Positions 10,533 through 21,558 of a stretch of 64,000 nt of DNA are shown here, piece by piece (the first letter of the stretch is position 1; each line of letters opens with the position of its first letter). This stretch comes from Bidens hawaiensis (taxonomy: Eukaryota; Streptophyta; Magnoliopsida; Asterales; Asteraceae). The DNA is taken from positions 1 through 64,000 of the forward strand of contig JAIQDT010005477.1 in assembly GCA_021521415.1 (NCBI GenBank), written 5' to 3'. A program made the position numbers and the translations under genes. Below the pieces are notes generated by a model. That model ran no database searches, was not told where the DNA came from, and saw only the letters and a program-made list of their open reading frames with translations.

Positions 10533-12876
10533 TGTGACACCCGGTAAATTCCCAACCCCTTAAACTAAGTAATCAACCTAATAATTAGGTGATTGTAAAT
10601 ATTATGCGCGCCATGTTAGTCAGCGCGTGCATTTGTTATGTGCGCCCTGCGCGAGCGCGCTATGTTAAGAATCAGCGCGGGCACATTATGTGCGCCCGGC
10701 GCGAGCATATGTTAGAATCAGCGCGGGCATTTATGTTTGCCCTGCGCGAGCGCGCCATGTTAGTCAGCGCGTGCATGTGTTATGTGCGCCCTGCGCGAGC
10801 GCGCCATGTTAGTCAGCGCGTGCATGTGTTATGTGCGCCCTGCGCGAGCGCACCATGTTAAGAACCAGCATGAGCATATGTTATATGCGCCATGCGTGAA
10901 CGTATTGGCCTTATGTTTTCATGTAACTTAAACGTTATGTTGTCTATGGGTTGACCATCCCGCATGATGCTAAGGCGGGTGCATCCTACATCGTTTATGC
11001 GCGTGCGGAAGGGAACTAACCTACCCGCATGGCGGGAACTTTGAGAGCTAGTTTGTCTGAAGCTCCAGGATGGAATTGACTTCAACATGACTGATCACTA
11101 TGTTGAAATACCAAAACCACCTGGAGAATCTACAAATGAAACTCAAATGTCCCTAACTGCGAGAAGGTTACGCACCTACCCGCAGCAAAGAAATGTTCTA
11201 CACGCAGAAAGCTATGCGCACCAAGTTATACGCGCAGAACACTTAGTCAAAATGATCAGATTTAAGGAAATTGTCCCCGCCCAAAAGAGGGCGGTTGCGT
11301 GTTTCAGAAAACTTCTACTTTTTACTGTACACTGTCTAAAGCACTGAAAAAGCAAACTGTAAAAGTCAACTGCCAGCCACCCACTCTCACCAGCCACAGC
11401 CCTGCATGTCCTGTCCATATCAAATCAGAATCTTTAATCTACTTTTCTACTCTTTTTAATAAATAATAATAATTTCCATACCTTATCATCATTTCAAAAG
11501 ATTACAATTCCCTAAAGCAAGGGATTATGTTCCCTTGAGTTTGCCTATAAATTTGTAGCCTAAATTATCACCCAAAACACACTTCAAAGAACTACAAACT
11601 TGCACTAATCTTTTCCCAAGCATCCATTGTTTCCAGCTCCGATCCTGTTACTAGGTAAGCCGAGATTATAACCTTGAGATCTACTTCCCAACCCTTATAT
11701 CTTGATCTTAATATATATATTTGTTATTTAATCGTATTCTAGACCTTCGATTCCGAGGCCAACACCAAGAAAACCCGAATCTCGATTAATCCCTTAACAA
11801 GAACCACAGGTGAGTCTCACAGCCCCATTTTCACTGTTTTCACTATTTTAAACTGTTTTCGGGGCGAGGGACACGTACTTAAATAATGTTTTATCATGGT
11901 ATACTTACAAGCTAAGCAAACGATTACGTGTTTAAGTTATGTTTCATGATGAGCAATGCGAACAGTTATCTATGGTTTTTCGATGATAGTGCACCAGATT
12001 CGAGTAAGTGATCACTTTACCATTGGAACTCTAAGGGTAGGGACTGCTGGTTTGATCCGCCCACTCGTAGGGGTCGCACCTCTTACACAGACGAGTGCCT
12101 AGCATGTCACGGGGCAGTACTATGGGATTAAGCCCGCTCGTAGAGGTCGCTCCTCTTACGCAGACGAGCGCCTTGTTTTCCGGCACAACGTCCGCGCGTA
12201 ACCCGCGGGACGGTATTACAGCATATATCCGCTCGTAGTGGCAGCGCCACTTACACAGACGAGCACAGTTTTCCAGAAGTGTCCGCGCGTAACCCGCGGG
12301 ACGGTATTACGTTATTTTAGCTCGTAGTGGCAGCGCCACTTACACAGACGAGCACAGTTCCCAGAAATGTTCGCGCGTAACCCGCGGAACGATTTTATCA
12401 GAATATGTTGATAGAACTATGTTTTACCAAGCATGTGTTTTAATGATGCTAACAGAATTATGTTTCAGAATGATTATGATGCAATACGATTTATCAAGTT
12501 ACTAAAACTTGTGAACTCACTCAGTTTATACTGATTCAAATGTTTTTTTACGTATCTTTCAGGAGATAACTAGGTAGCGCATGGAGTCACACTTAGAGCA
12601 CCACACGCTGAACATCTAAAACAAGCTTTTTGGAAGATTTTGGTTTTATCCCCTCGATGCGCACGGTTACCCGCCGCGCAAGGGGATATGGCGAGGAAAT
12701 CTTCAGTTTTATACTTGGATGTTTCTTTTTGTAATCTTTGAACAATGTAATGTGTTTGTAATAAACTTCTCATGCGCAATAAAAATCTTTGAATGTTTTG
12801 CAATGGCCCGTGCTTAAGTATCAATCCCCACTCGCGCGCGCCCGGCTGTTTCCGCCGCTCAGGGCCGGGTGTGACA
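10533..12876 (+). repeat. 3' LTR of fam 1 plus element
   Basis: It starts TGTGACACCCGG and ends CCGGGTGTGACA, a 12-bp inverted terminal pair. Content matches the 5' LTR: GC-rich array about 10605-10860, TATA box 11546, candidate intron 11810-12562, hairpin units 12063-12353. Lacking the one-base additions of the 5' copy, it is the better reference for the family. Confidence 0.95.
12760..12783 (+). terminator. Polyadenylation signals of fam 1 3' LTR
   Basis: AATAAA at 12760-12765 and again at 12778-12783, about 95-115 bases before the LTR end. Equivalent motifs are at 5724 and 5742 in the 5' LTR. They would define the end of R. Confidence 0.55.
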
Positions 12877-12881
12877 TTCTC
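12877..12881. repeat. Target-site duplication TTCTC of fam 1 plus element
   Basis: Identical to 3482-3486 on the other side of the element. Removing the element and one copy restores a continuous fam 1 LTR in the opposite orientation. Confidence 0.95.
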
Positions 12882-13423
12882 CAGGTGGTCTTGGTATTTC
12901 AACATAGTGATCAGTCATGTTGAAGTCAATTCCATCCTGGAGCTTCAGACAAACTAGCTCTCAACGTTCCCGCCATGCGGGTAGGTTAGTTCCCTTCCGC
13001 ACGCGCATAAACGATGTAGGATGCACCCGCCTTAGCATCATGCGGGATGGTCAACCCATAGACAACATAACGTTTAAGTTACATGAAAACATAAGGCCAA
13101 TACGTTCACGCATGGCGCATATAACATATGCTCACGCTGGTTCTTAACATGGTGCGCTCGCGCAGGGCGCACATAACACATGCACGCGCTGACTAACATG
13201 GCGCGCTCGCGCAGGGCAAACATAAATGCCCGCGCTGATTCTAACATATGCTCGCGCCGGGCGCACATAATGTGCCCGCGCTGATTCTTAACATAGCGCG
13301 CTCGCGCAGGGCGCACATAACAAATGCACGCGCTGACTAACATGGCGCGCATAATATTTACAATCACCTAATTATTAGGTTGATTACTTAGTTTAAGGGG
13401 TTGGGAATTTACCGGGTGTCACA
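12882..13423 (-). repeat. LTR of fam 1 minus copy, right part
   Basis: Continuation of 1715-3486: it holds the start of the LTR on the minus strand (TGTGACACCCGG at 13423) and the GC-rich array with one unit fewer than the inner element. It shows no cluster of one-base additions, unlike the left part of the same LTR. Confidence 0.9.
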
Positions 13424-14500
13424 AATCACCTGTCATTTTCTCAAAATATTTACTACAAGAAAATTGATTAATGAATAAGTTAATTAAATGAGAAAATGAA
13501 GTAATAGTGTTGGAAGGAATACTCAATAGCCATTTGAGAGCCGGTCTCGTCAGTGTTGAACCGGACCCCTTGCATAGGCAAGCTTTTTTGATGTCAATAG
13601 GGATGGGGTTGATCTCCATCCTTTCTCTATACTGAGCTACGTGTTCCTCAGGATCCGTAGTGCCATTGTATAGCTTTATGCTGGGCTTCCGGAACTTCTT
13701 GGGGATCTCCACGTCGCATATAGGCCATGTGAACCTGGATAATCTGTGACTGCCTACCGAAACTTCAGCTATGGGACGGATTATCCCAGGGATATTGGAA
13801 ATCATATCCTTCATTTTCTGCAATTCCCTGGCTATCTCGGGGGGGGGGGGGGTATTCCCTTATCCTGCACAGATCTACGGTTAGTGTATAAATTAGCATT
13901 AAGTAAACTGTTACCGAGATCGTAGTTAGGTCTCTGGTATCCTGAGGCTTGATGACTAGTTCCTCCATTGAGGGTATCCTTAGGATAAGGTGACGTCTGC
14001 ATAGGGATGTCATCTCCAACATGTACTTCAGAGGACACCATTGGAGATCCTGACGAGAACATGCCGGCTGGCATGGTTGGCCGAGGCTGTATGTTGACGT
14101 AGTCCGGCCTCGTCGGTCTGGGTAACTCCGAGGATATTGGAGGACAGATTCCCCAATATCCTGACTGCTGCTGAAGCGGGATCCTTGTTGGCTATGTCCC
14201 CAATGATCCAGGATTCTGCAGGATTGATGATCCTGGAGAATTAAACTGAAGAACCCTGGACATGATTGGGGTGGTATCCTGCCTTGGCTTTTTCTTGATC
14301 CTTTCAATCTCCTTAAATAGCCTTGAGTTGGTCTTCTCTTGTTGCTCCATGTGAGTTTTGACCTGTTTCATCAAAGCAAAAATATCATTGTTAGATATAA
14401 CCAGATCTACCCGTGTAGATGTTCCCGGGTACGATGGAAGTTCTCCTCTGGGTTGAGTGTTCTTCTTCGATACTGGTGAAGGTCCAGGATTGACACTTCA
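13424..14500 (-). pseudogene. Tat-type gag of element A, broken
   Basis: The minus strand encodes a coiled-coil, Lys-rich N-terminus (about 14374-14192), a proline-rich middle and a retrotransposon Gag core (13823-13424, with WPICDVEIPKKF and TDPEEHVAQYRERM). The frame shifts between these pieces. One break lies at a G run of about 13 (13839-13851), a length prone to both slippage and sequencing error. The C-terminal half is missing because the fam 1 LTR begins at 13423. Capsid role by family. Confidence 0.75.
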
Positions 14501-14618
14501 AGCAGCGGTGACCACCAGAGCAAAAACAGAATTGGTTTTTGGTTGTGAGGCCACGATAAAGGGAATGAAAGTGACTGAGAATGAAATGAATAGTTTTTGA
14601 AGGATTGAAGCACTGTTA

Positions 14619-14636
14619 GCCCCACGGTGGGCGCCA
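14619..14636 (-). promoter_or_regulatory. Primer binding site of element A
   Basis: The minus strand reads TGGCGCCCACCGTGGGGC, starting TGG as required to pair with a tRNA CCA end, three bases from the LTR border at 14640. It is not the iMet type; I have not assigned the tRNA. Confidence 0.65.
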
Positions 14637-14639
14637 AAT

Positions 14640-15228
14640 TGTTTTGGTCAAAAATTAACAACAATGATTTCGTAACCAAATTAGTAATCGGGACTTGGTG
14701 CTTGTATGAAATGAACGTAAAAGTGCTTGAACACGGAGATTTGTTGCTAGGAAAAAACTCGTTATCCTTAGGATAACAAGCAAAAAACCCTGGGTGGTGA
14801 AAACTATCACCACCAGTTTATTAATAACAAAAAGGGGTTACAATGGTGGAGCTAGAACTCGATCGTAATTACAGAGAATGCGAGTACTAGTAAGTCTCGT
14901 GTGTCTAGTGTGTGTGTTGATCGGAGTTTTATCGCTCTATTTATAACAAAAAGAGTCTAACAAACTTCCTATAATTATGGAAATGATTGACTAAGTATTA
15001 ATTAGCCGTTAATCCCCCATTAAGCGCGTTTCCTTTTCTGCCACGTTTTATTTAAGGTAGCTGTTTCATTTCTGCGTTTCCTTTTTTGCCACGCTCTAAT
15101 AACTGCAGGTCCGAGTCTCCGGGAGATCATGGCAACGTCCTTTGACCTGTTACCTCGGAGGATGCCATATCTTGAAGTTATCCTGAACATACTGCTGGCT
15201 GAGGATATCGAAAATCCGGGCCCTAACA
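14640..15228 (-). repeat. 5' LTR of Tat element A (589 bp)
   Basis: On the minus strand it begins TGTTAGGGCC and ends AAAACA before the primer site. A TATA motif (TATAAATAG on the minus strand) lies at 14937-14945. The single copy means borders rest on TG/CA ends, the primer site and the junction with RT coding sequence. Confidence 0.7.
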
Positions 15229-16446
15229 GACGACATGGTGGTAAAGTCAAAGAATGCGGAGAACCACCTTAAGGATTTAGAAGTAGCTTTTGACATCCTT
15301 GACAAATACAATATGAAGCTAAATCCTACTAAATATGTATTTGGTGTCAAAGCCGAAAAATTCCTAGGGTATTTGGTAGCCAAAAGGGGGATAGAGGCGA
15401 GTCCAGAGCAAATCCAAGCCATCTTAAACCTTAAATCTCCAGCAAACGTCAAAGAAGTACAAAGATTAACAGGAAGGGTGGCAGCACTTAACAGTTTCAT
15501 ATCGAAATCCTCAGAAAGATGTAAAGATTTTTATGACATCCTGAGGAAAAACAAGAAATTCGAGTGGACGGAGAAACATGAAGCCGCTCTCACCGCTTTA
15601 AAGGAATACTTATCCTCAGCCCCCGCTTTGATGAAGTCTGTGAATGGAGAACCGTTGATTCTTTATCTAGCCGTTTCCCTAACAGCCTTAAGTGCAGTCT
15701 TGGTAAAGGATCACGAAGGTAACCAACATCCTGTTTATTATGTAAGTAAAAATCTCCTCGATACCGATTCCAGGTACTCTCATTTGGAAAAACTTATTCT
15801 TGCTCTAATCATGGCTTCAAGTAAATTAAGACATTATTTTGAAACTCATACTATTGTTGTAAGAACTAATTATCCTATAAAAAATGTCCTTAGAAAACTG
15901 GAAATGCCGGGTAGAATGGCCAAATGGGTTGTAAAACTAAGTGCATATGATATTCAATGTGAGCCTAGAAATGCAATTAAGTCACAGGCACTAGCGAACT
16001 TTGTGGCTGATTTCAGTAGTGACATAGAAGAACAAGCCAATCTTGAAGTTCAACATCTTGAAGAGACCGAGGATCCTTGGACACTCTTCACTGATGGAGC
16101 ATCCAATGTCAAAGGAACGGGTTTGGGTATACTACTAATATTGCAACAAGGGGTCATACTACCCCATTCTATAGCTTGTGAATTCCAAGCCACTAACAAC
16201 GACGCATAATATGAGGCACTCATCGCAGCTATACAACTAGCTAAAGGTATGAGAATCAGGTATCTTCAAATTTTTGTAGATTCATTATTAATTGCTAATC
16301 ACTTTAATGTCTCATACGCAGTCAAAGTTGAGAAACTAATTAAATATTTAGATATAGTAAAGGATCTTGCAGGATCCTTCGATTATTTTACAATTATACT
16401 GATACCAAGAGAAGAAAATGCTGGGGCCGATGCCTTAGAAACTTAG
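15229..16446 (+). pseudogene. RT C-terminus, RNase H and second RNase H of Tat element B
   Basis: Coding similarity begins exactly at the DD of the YVDD catalytic motif of reverse transcriptase (GACGACATGGTGGTAAAG), the upstream half being left of the window beyond element A. It continues through the RT thumb (KFLGYLVAKRGIEASPEQ), an inactive-looking RNase H and a second, archaeal-type RNase H beginning WTLFTDGASN, the hallmark of the Tat lineage. An in-frame TAA at 16207-16209 replaces an expected Glu codon in NDAEYEA, and a one-base shift follows at about 16440. Non-functional. Confidence 0.85.
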
Positions 16447-16454
16447 CTTCAGCT

Positions 16455-17777
16455 TTGAAGCTCCCAGAGAATATAAAAATTTCTATCATCCACGTCCTAT
16501 CCCCTGCAATTGAGGAATACCAAACAGTGGAGGTAGATGGGGGTCTAAATATGAATCCTGAGGATCATTCATCCTGGATCATCCCGATAATGAAGTATAT
16601 TCAAGATGGAGAAATCACAAAACAAGAGAACCCCAAGGCTTTTAAAGCCAAAGTATCCCGATATACTATTATACATAATATGCTATATAAGAAATCCATT
16701 GCAGGTCCATATTTAAGGTGCATCGAAGGATTCGAGATCCAAGAAGTGCTGAAGTATTTTCATGAATGAGATTTTGGCAACCATACAGGGGGCAGAGCAT
16801 TATTCTCCAGGATTCTAAGAACCGGATACTTCTGGTCTACTATGAAAAAGGATGCTATGGAATACTCCAGGAAGTGTAATGCTCGTCAGAGGCACGATAA
16901 CATTCTACATCAACCGGCAGAACCCTTATATCCTATCGTCTCTTCGTGGCCATTCATGAAATGGGGAATGGATATAGTGGGTAAGCTCCCTATAGCTCTT
17001 GGTGGAAGAGTCTTCATGCTAGCAATGACAGATTACTTCTCTAAATGGATCGAAGATGAGGCTTTCCCTCAAGTTAGGGAAAAGGAAGTCATATCCTTTA
17101 TCAAACGTAGCATTATTACTAGATTTGGAATTCCTTCTGAAATTATTTGTGATAATGGTTCCCAATTTATTGGGAAAAGAACTATTAACTTTTGTGACAG
17201 CTGGGGAATCAAAATGATCACTTCAACACCAGACATCCACAAGCAAATGGCCAAGCAGAATCAAGCAACAAAGTCATTATCAACAATATGAAGAAGAAGC
17301 TTGGAGCGAAGAAATGCAAATGGGCTGAGGAACTACCCTATGTGCTTTGGCAAATAGGACAACTCCGAAGAATGCCACAGGACAGACGCCATTCTCATTA
17401 GTCTTCGGAGCTGAGACAGTGATCCCTACAGAAATGGTGTATGCAACAGCTAGAACAAGCATCCGTGATCTCAGACAAACAACGAGAATCTGATCCAAGA
17501 TCTAGATACTGTGGAAGAGCTTAGAGATCAAGCGAGATTCAGGATGGCAGCCTACTAACAAAAGATGGCTGGTGCATACAACAAGAATATCAGAATCAGA
17601 AGATTTGAAATTGGGGATTTAGTTCTTCGAAAGGCGTTCCAAAATACAACTAATCCTGCTGACGGGAAGTTAGCACCCAAATGGGAAAGTCCTTATTTAA
17701 TTGAAGCTGAAGCAGGAAAGGGGGCATATCGTCTGATGAATATGGAAGGTGACATGAACCCGCGGGCTTGGAATTAA
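16455..17777 (+). pseudogene. Integrase region of Tat element B, broken
   Basis: Frames in sequence encode the linker after RNase H (16455-16769), an integrase core (16842-17291, with GMDIVGKLP and ICDNGSQF carrying two catalytic Asp) and the C-terminal module (17565-17777, with RRFEIGDLVLR). The third catalytic residue lies just after a frame break near 17250. It would integrate element DNA if intact. Confidence 0.8.
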
Positions 17778-18232
17778 ATTCATCTAAAAAAGTATTTTTG
17801 TTGATAAGGATCCTGGATAGTAGTCGATCTTCGGTCCGTTACTTGGTAAAATTTAACTTTATGTTTATATACATTATGTTAGATTCTTGTCTTGTCAAAT
17901 ATGTCAAGTTGCAGAAAAGCCGAGCAATAGGGCCCTCAAGTGGAAAAAACGGGTTGGATAACTCTCTCCTAAGTTTAATTGGCCTTGTCGCCAGGTTTAT
18001 AAGGTTTTCACCTTATCTCCCGAATTAGGGTTTCTACACCCTCGCTTGGAGCGCATGATTATCCGGGTATGATTGGAGGCTGTGGGACTAGTGCACTATA
18101 TGTGGCTGATAATTTCATGGCTAAAAATTATATCTTGGATCCTACGAATTAAATGGTAGACGTACCATATACACAAGTTAAGGTCAACACCGAGTTAGGC
18201 TCATTACCGCATACAATTGGGCCAACGCCAAG

Positions 18233-18497
18233 TAGGGCTGGCAATTCGTGTCTTAACAGGTTTAACAGGTATGAAGCGACGCGCTGAACACAAGTATCAA
18301 ACATGAATATGACTCGTTTAACTACTTTATATGTCATGACTACAAGACAGTTTTAAGTTTCGTGTACCAATAAGGGAATACGATGGAGTCTAGCCTACTA
18401 ATTTCAATTATTTAAGAAAATTAAAAAATCACATACCGCACTTTTTTGCTTAACAGGTCTTATCGTGTATTTAACAGGTACCCAATTGCTAGCCCTA
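18233..18497. mobile_element. hAT-type MITE, 265 bp
   Basis: Terminal inverted repeats TAGGGCTGGCAATT and AATTGCTAGCCCTA (13 of 14 paired) flanked by a perfect 8-bp duplication ACGCCAAG at 18225-18232 and 18498-18505. TIR plus 8-bp duplication is diagnostic of the hAT superfamily. It has no coding capacity. Subterminal AACAGGT motifs recur (near 18256, 18265, 18455 and 18473), resembling transposase binding repeats. Confidence 0.9.
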
Positions 18498-18507
18498 ACG
18501 CCAAGGA

Positions 18508-18645
18508 TCGGCTTGTCGCTCGTATTTATTGGGCTTGTCCCCATGTTTAATTGGGCTTGTCCCCACGTTTTATTGAGCTCGTCCCCATGTTTTATTGGGC
18601 TTGTCCCCACGATTTGTTGGGCTTGTCCCCGAGATAGTTGGGTTT
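18508..18645 (+). repeat. About 22-bp tandem repeat, six units
   Basis: Units of the form ATTGGGCTTGTCCCCACGTTT, degenerate at the edges, begin three bases right of the MITE target duplication. They lie in the 3' non-coding part of element B. No coding sense. Confidence 0.8.
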
Positions 18646-19095
18646 AAATCCAACTTTGCTAACTTTTATGTTCTCTTATGATGATTTATTTTAACAGGTG
18701 AATATCATGAAGAGGAAAGTTCCGAGGATTAAGAATCCTCGATCCTAGTGACACAAATTTTAAAGCTAAAGCCAAACGAGGTTATATTATTATAAGCAAG
18801 GTAAAAAGGTGATCCGGGCTTCACCAGCAAAACGTGGACCATCCACCCGGATCAAGCTACGTCATAGTTATGTTCATGCAGAAATTAAAGAGACAAGGGC
18901 GGTTATGGCTTCATCCCCTAAAAGCTGAGGATCCCTCCACCCTAACCACCCTTGACAATTGTCTTAAGGATCATTGATCCTGAGGATTACAAATACTATT
19001 TTCCACATAAAAACACCAACAAAAAACCATTTAAACTTCATAAAAAAATGGGCTCCGGCCTTGTCTTCATATCCTTCATCGCCCATTGTGATCAC

Positions 19096-19800
19096 CTAAT
19101 CCCTCGCTTCAACTCCATCGCCATTACCAGCACCCTTGATCTCCGGAGCATCCTCTTTAGTCCCACTCGTCCCAGCATCCTCATTTCCCTTCTCGCTTCC
19201 AACATCCTCACCTTCGTCACCAAACCCGGCCAATGTCTTCTTCCATAAAGCTACATTCCAATTGGACCTGTCAAAAGCAGCATCCTCGGCCTCCTCAGCA
19301 ATCTTGACCCTGGCCATTAACACTGCTTTGCTAGCCCACACCTTGGCCTGTTCGGTAACCGCAACCACTTGCTCCTGGGCTCGAATGTCAGCGAGAGCCA
19401 GCTTATCCTCCAAGGTGCCCTTCTCGGTCTGAAGTTCCATGATCAGCTTATTCTTTAGGGATATCCCGGTGTGATACTTGGCTAGATCCCTCTCAATATT
19501 GGCCATGTTTTCGTCGTACAAAGCTTTGAAGTTGGCCACAGCCTGCGAGAGATTTACGAGTTAAAGAATACAACTGAAATGTTTGTGACTAAGGGTAAAG
19601 GATTCTTACTTCTGAGATCTGATCAAAGATATGCTCGACATTGTGGATCTCCACGTCAGGATCTCCTTTTCTTTTCATGTTGGCCTTGGAACGGGTAGTC
19701 ATGGTTTTCGGAGGTTCAAGGCTGGAGCTTTTCATCGGATTTTTCTCAGAAGAACGAGATGAGATGAGGCTGTCGACATCTTCCAGTTGGAATTGACCTA
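19096..19800 (-). pseudogene. Antisense coiled-coil reading frame with a candidate intron, 5'-truncated
   Basis: Two minus-strand frames (about 19800-19610 and 19542-19096) join in frame if 19543-19609 is removed. This 67-bp interval starts GTAAGA and ends TCTCGCAG, and the phase is 0 (GAA, then GCT). Exon 1 is basic and ends HIFDQISE; exon 2 is rich in Lys, Glu, Gln and Leu with a heptad-like stretch (KLIMELQTEKGTLEDKLALA) and an acidic, Gly-rich tail. An antisense gene in this place is known in Tat elements such as Grande, so B probably encoded it. Upstream it is cut at about 19800, where sequence becomes copia integrase. A captured host gene piece is an alternative. Confidence 0.5.
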
Positions 19801-21433
19801 GAAAACTCTTTGAACTTTTCAAAAGTTTCATGCTTGTGTTTTATAAGATAAACATAAGCATATCAACTGTAATCGTCAATAAACGAAATGAAGTATCTTT
19901 CATGGTTTCTAGACACGGTTCTAAAAGGACCGCATACATTAGTGTGTATGATTCTTAGCAGATCCTTTGCTTGTTCATTAGTGAATGAGTCTTTGGCGAG
20001 TTTGCTAGCTAAGCAGGATTCACAGTCATTAAAAGATTCTGGTCCTGTGGATTCAAGAATCCTTTCGGATTGGAGTCTCTTAGATCGTGCCTAGCTTATG
20101 TGGTCAAGTCGGCAATTCCATAGAAATGTATCATTGATGCCAGATCTGATACGTTTAGAAAGATTATATACATTATTGTTTATTTGAACATCAATCTCAT
20201 AAATACCATTTCGAGGTTTAGCCTCAAAATAGAAGATATCATTTAAGGAGGCAGAAATAGCAATGCCATTGAAAGCGTACTTAAATCCTTGTTCAAATAG
20301 TAAAGAAACTGAAATAATGTTTATGGTCAAAAAACTAGTTTTTTAAAGTAACTACAAGGCCAGATGGACAAGCAAAACGATATGTGCCAGTTGCAAGAAC
20401 TGGGACTCTCTTCCCATCACCAACAATGAGTTCCATGCTGCCTTGTTTCAGCTTCTTCCAGTCTTCTGGCTCCTGCAAGACATTAACGATGTGGTAACCA
20501 CATCCGATATCAAATACCCATGTGTTGCTAGAGATAGTGAAAAGTTCAATAACGTAAATGGAAATACCTTTAGAGGAGCTTTCACCATTGGTCCTCTACC
20601 TTTTCAGCTCAGCAAGGTAGTCGGGACAGTTACTCTTGCAGTGTCCCATTTTGTTGCACTTGTAGCATTGGCGCTCCTCAGGAGGCGGCGGTGGTACCTT
20701 TGCGACACCCTTGTTAGCGTTGGTGGCAGACTTGGAAGCAACAGTAATCTTCTTCTTGCCTTTACCGTTATGACCCCGGTTCTTGGGTTTAGGCTTGACG
20801 ACACCAACAGATTGAACCATAAGAACTTGATTGGTTTTAGCGAGAATATTCATCTCAGCTGTTTTGAGCATTCCATGAAGCTCCGGCACCGTCTTCACCT
20901 AGCCATTCATATTGAAATTCATTACGAACCGGTTATAACAGCTGGGAAGAGAGTTCAGGATGAAATCCGCTGCCATTTCATCTTACAAGGGATAATCAAG
21001 TTTCCTTAGTTGTTCGATGTACCCTTTCATCTTGACGACATGCGCACTAATAGGTGATCCCTGTATCATTCTGTAGCTGATAAGCTGCTTCATGGTGTCA
21101 TAGCGTTCTTGACGGGCTTGTTTCTGGAACATGCCCTAGAGTTGCTTAAGCATCTCATAGGCATCAAAATCTTCCAAGCCTTTAGCAAGCCCGTAAGACA
21201 TGGTGGCTAGCATAATACAGGCGACTTCAGCAGAGTCGTCCATATGTTTGTCAAGAACCTTTTGGAATCAGCTGTATTGTTTTCAGGCTCGGTTGGAACA
21301 GGTCCATCGAGAACATATTGCTTCTTTTTCATCTTCAGAACAAGTCCCAAATTGCAGTGCCATTCAAGAAAGTTGGTGCCATTCAATTTATAGCCTTGAG
21401 GGTGAATGAGGAGTTATTATCAGTTGACATCTG
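19801..21433 (-). pseudogene. Ty1/copia gag to integrase fragment
   Basis: The minus strand carries a Gag start near 21433 (MSTDNNSSF), KKKQYVLDGP, a CCHC knuckle CYKCNKMGHCKSNC (about 20640), a Gag-pre-integrase end (LWNCRLDHIS, about 20100) and the first part of integrase (HTNVCGPFRT, FIDDYS) up to about 19800. Gag is broken by frameshifts. The rest of integrase, RT and both LTRs are missing. The left end is a sharp junction within an integrase codon run, so this is a rearranged remnant. Confidence 0.8.
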
Positions 21434-21558
21434 TTTAAATAAGCAAAACTAAATTTCAATTATTATTTTCGATGTTTTAATCCTATTATCAATGACCCAA
21501 TAAAATTATTAAATAGGAACCTGAGAATCTGGCTTCCAGTTACTAATGGCAGCTGTAG

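Larger units (their letters stand above)
3487..12876 (+). mobile_element. Complete Ty3/gypsy Tekay-like chromovirus (fam 1)
   Basis: A full-length element of 9390 bp with two LTRs of about 2.35 kb that start TGTGACAC and end GGGTGTGACA, a primer site, one long gag-pol frame, a polypurine tract and a perfect 5-bp target duplication (TTCTC at 3482-3486 and 12877-12881). The LTRs look nearly identical: beyond the first 500 bases I noticed one substitution (5515 versus 12554 region). Family features (about 9.4 kb, long LTRs, iMet primer, C-terminal chromodomain) fit the Tekay/Del lineage. With no break in the reading frame this is a candidate autonomous, recently inserted copy. Confidence 0.95.
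1..13423 (-). mobile_element. Ty3/gypsy Tekay-like element (fam 1), minus copy, split by a nested copy
   Basis: The minus strand of 1-1504 matches the gag-protease part of the intact plus-strand element at 6059-7547, and 1715-3486 plus 12882-13423 together form one LTR of the same family. The LTR is interrupted by the complete plus-strand element at 3487-12876. The rest of this copy (remainder of pol and the other LTR) lies left of the window. Its right end (CCGGGTGTCACA-type terminus at 13423) directly abuts a Tat gag, so this copy inserted into that Tat element. Sequence similarity to the inner copy is very high, so both are recent. Confidence 0.9.
13424..15228 (-). mobile_element. Tat-lineage Ty3/gypsy element A (5' LTR and gag), minus
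   Basis: From right to left on the minus strand: LTR 15228-14640, a primer site, a leader, then gag, cut off at 13424 by the fam 1 minus copy. The LTR begins TGTTAGGGCC at 15228 and abuts the DD codons of the RT motif of plus-strand element B, so A inserted into B. The five bases following the LTR on the plus strand are GACGA, the expected target duplication, but the matching copy is outside the window. Confidence 0.75.
15229..19800 (+). mobile_element. Tat-lineage Ty3/gypsy element B, plus
   Basis: The lineage is set by the extra RNase H and by the antisense reading frame downstream of pol (19096-19800). Gag, protease and the first part of RT are left of the window. No 3' LTR is visible: the sequence passes into a copia fragment at about 19800, so B is truncated. 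The 3' non-coding part (17778-19095) contains a hAT MITE and a short tandem array; the rest of that stretch shows nothing I can name. Confidence 0.75.

Noticed and set aside
10589..10861. 90-codon Arg, Ala and Cys rich frame in the 3' LTR
   Set aside because: It is a translation of the GC-rich tandem array; the repeat structure explains the peptide.
15229..17777. Element A gag and element B pol as one element
   Set aside because: They are on opposite strands and separated by an LTR with its own primer site; the junction lies inside an RT codon run.
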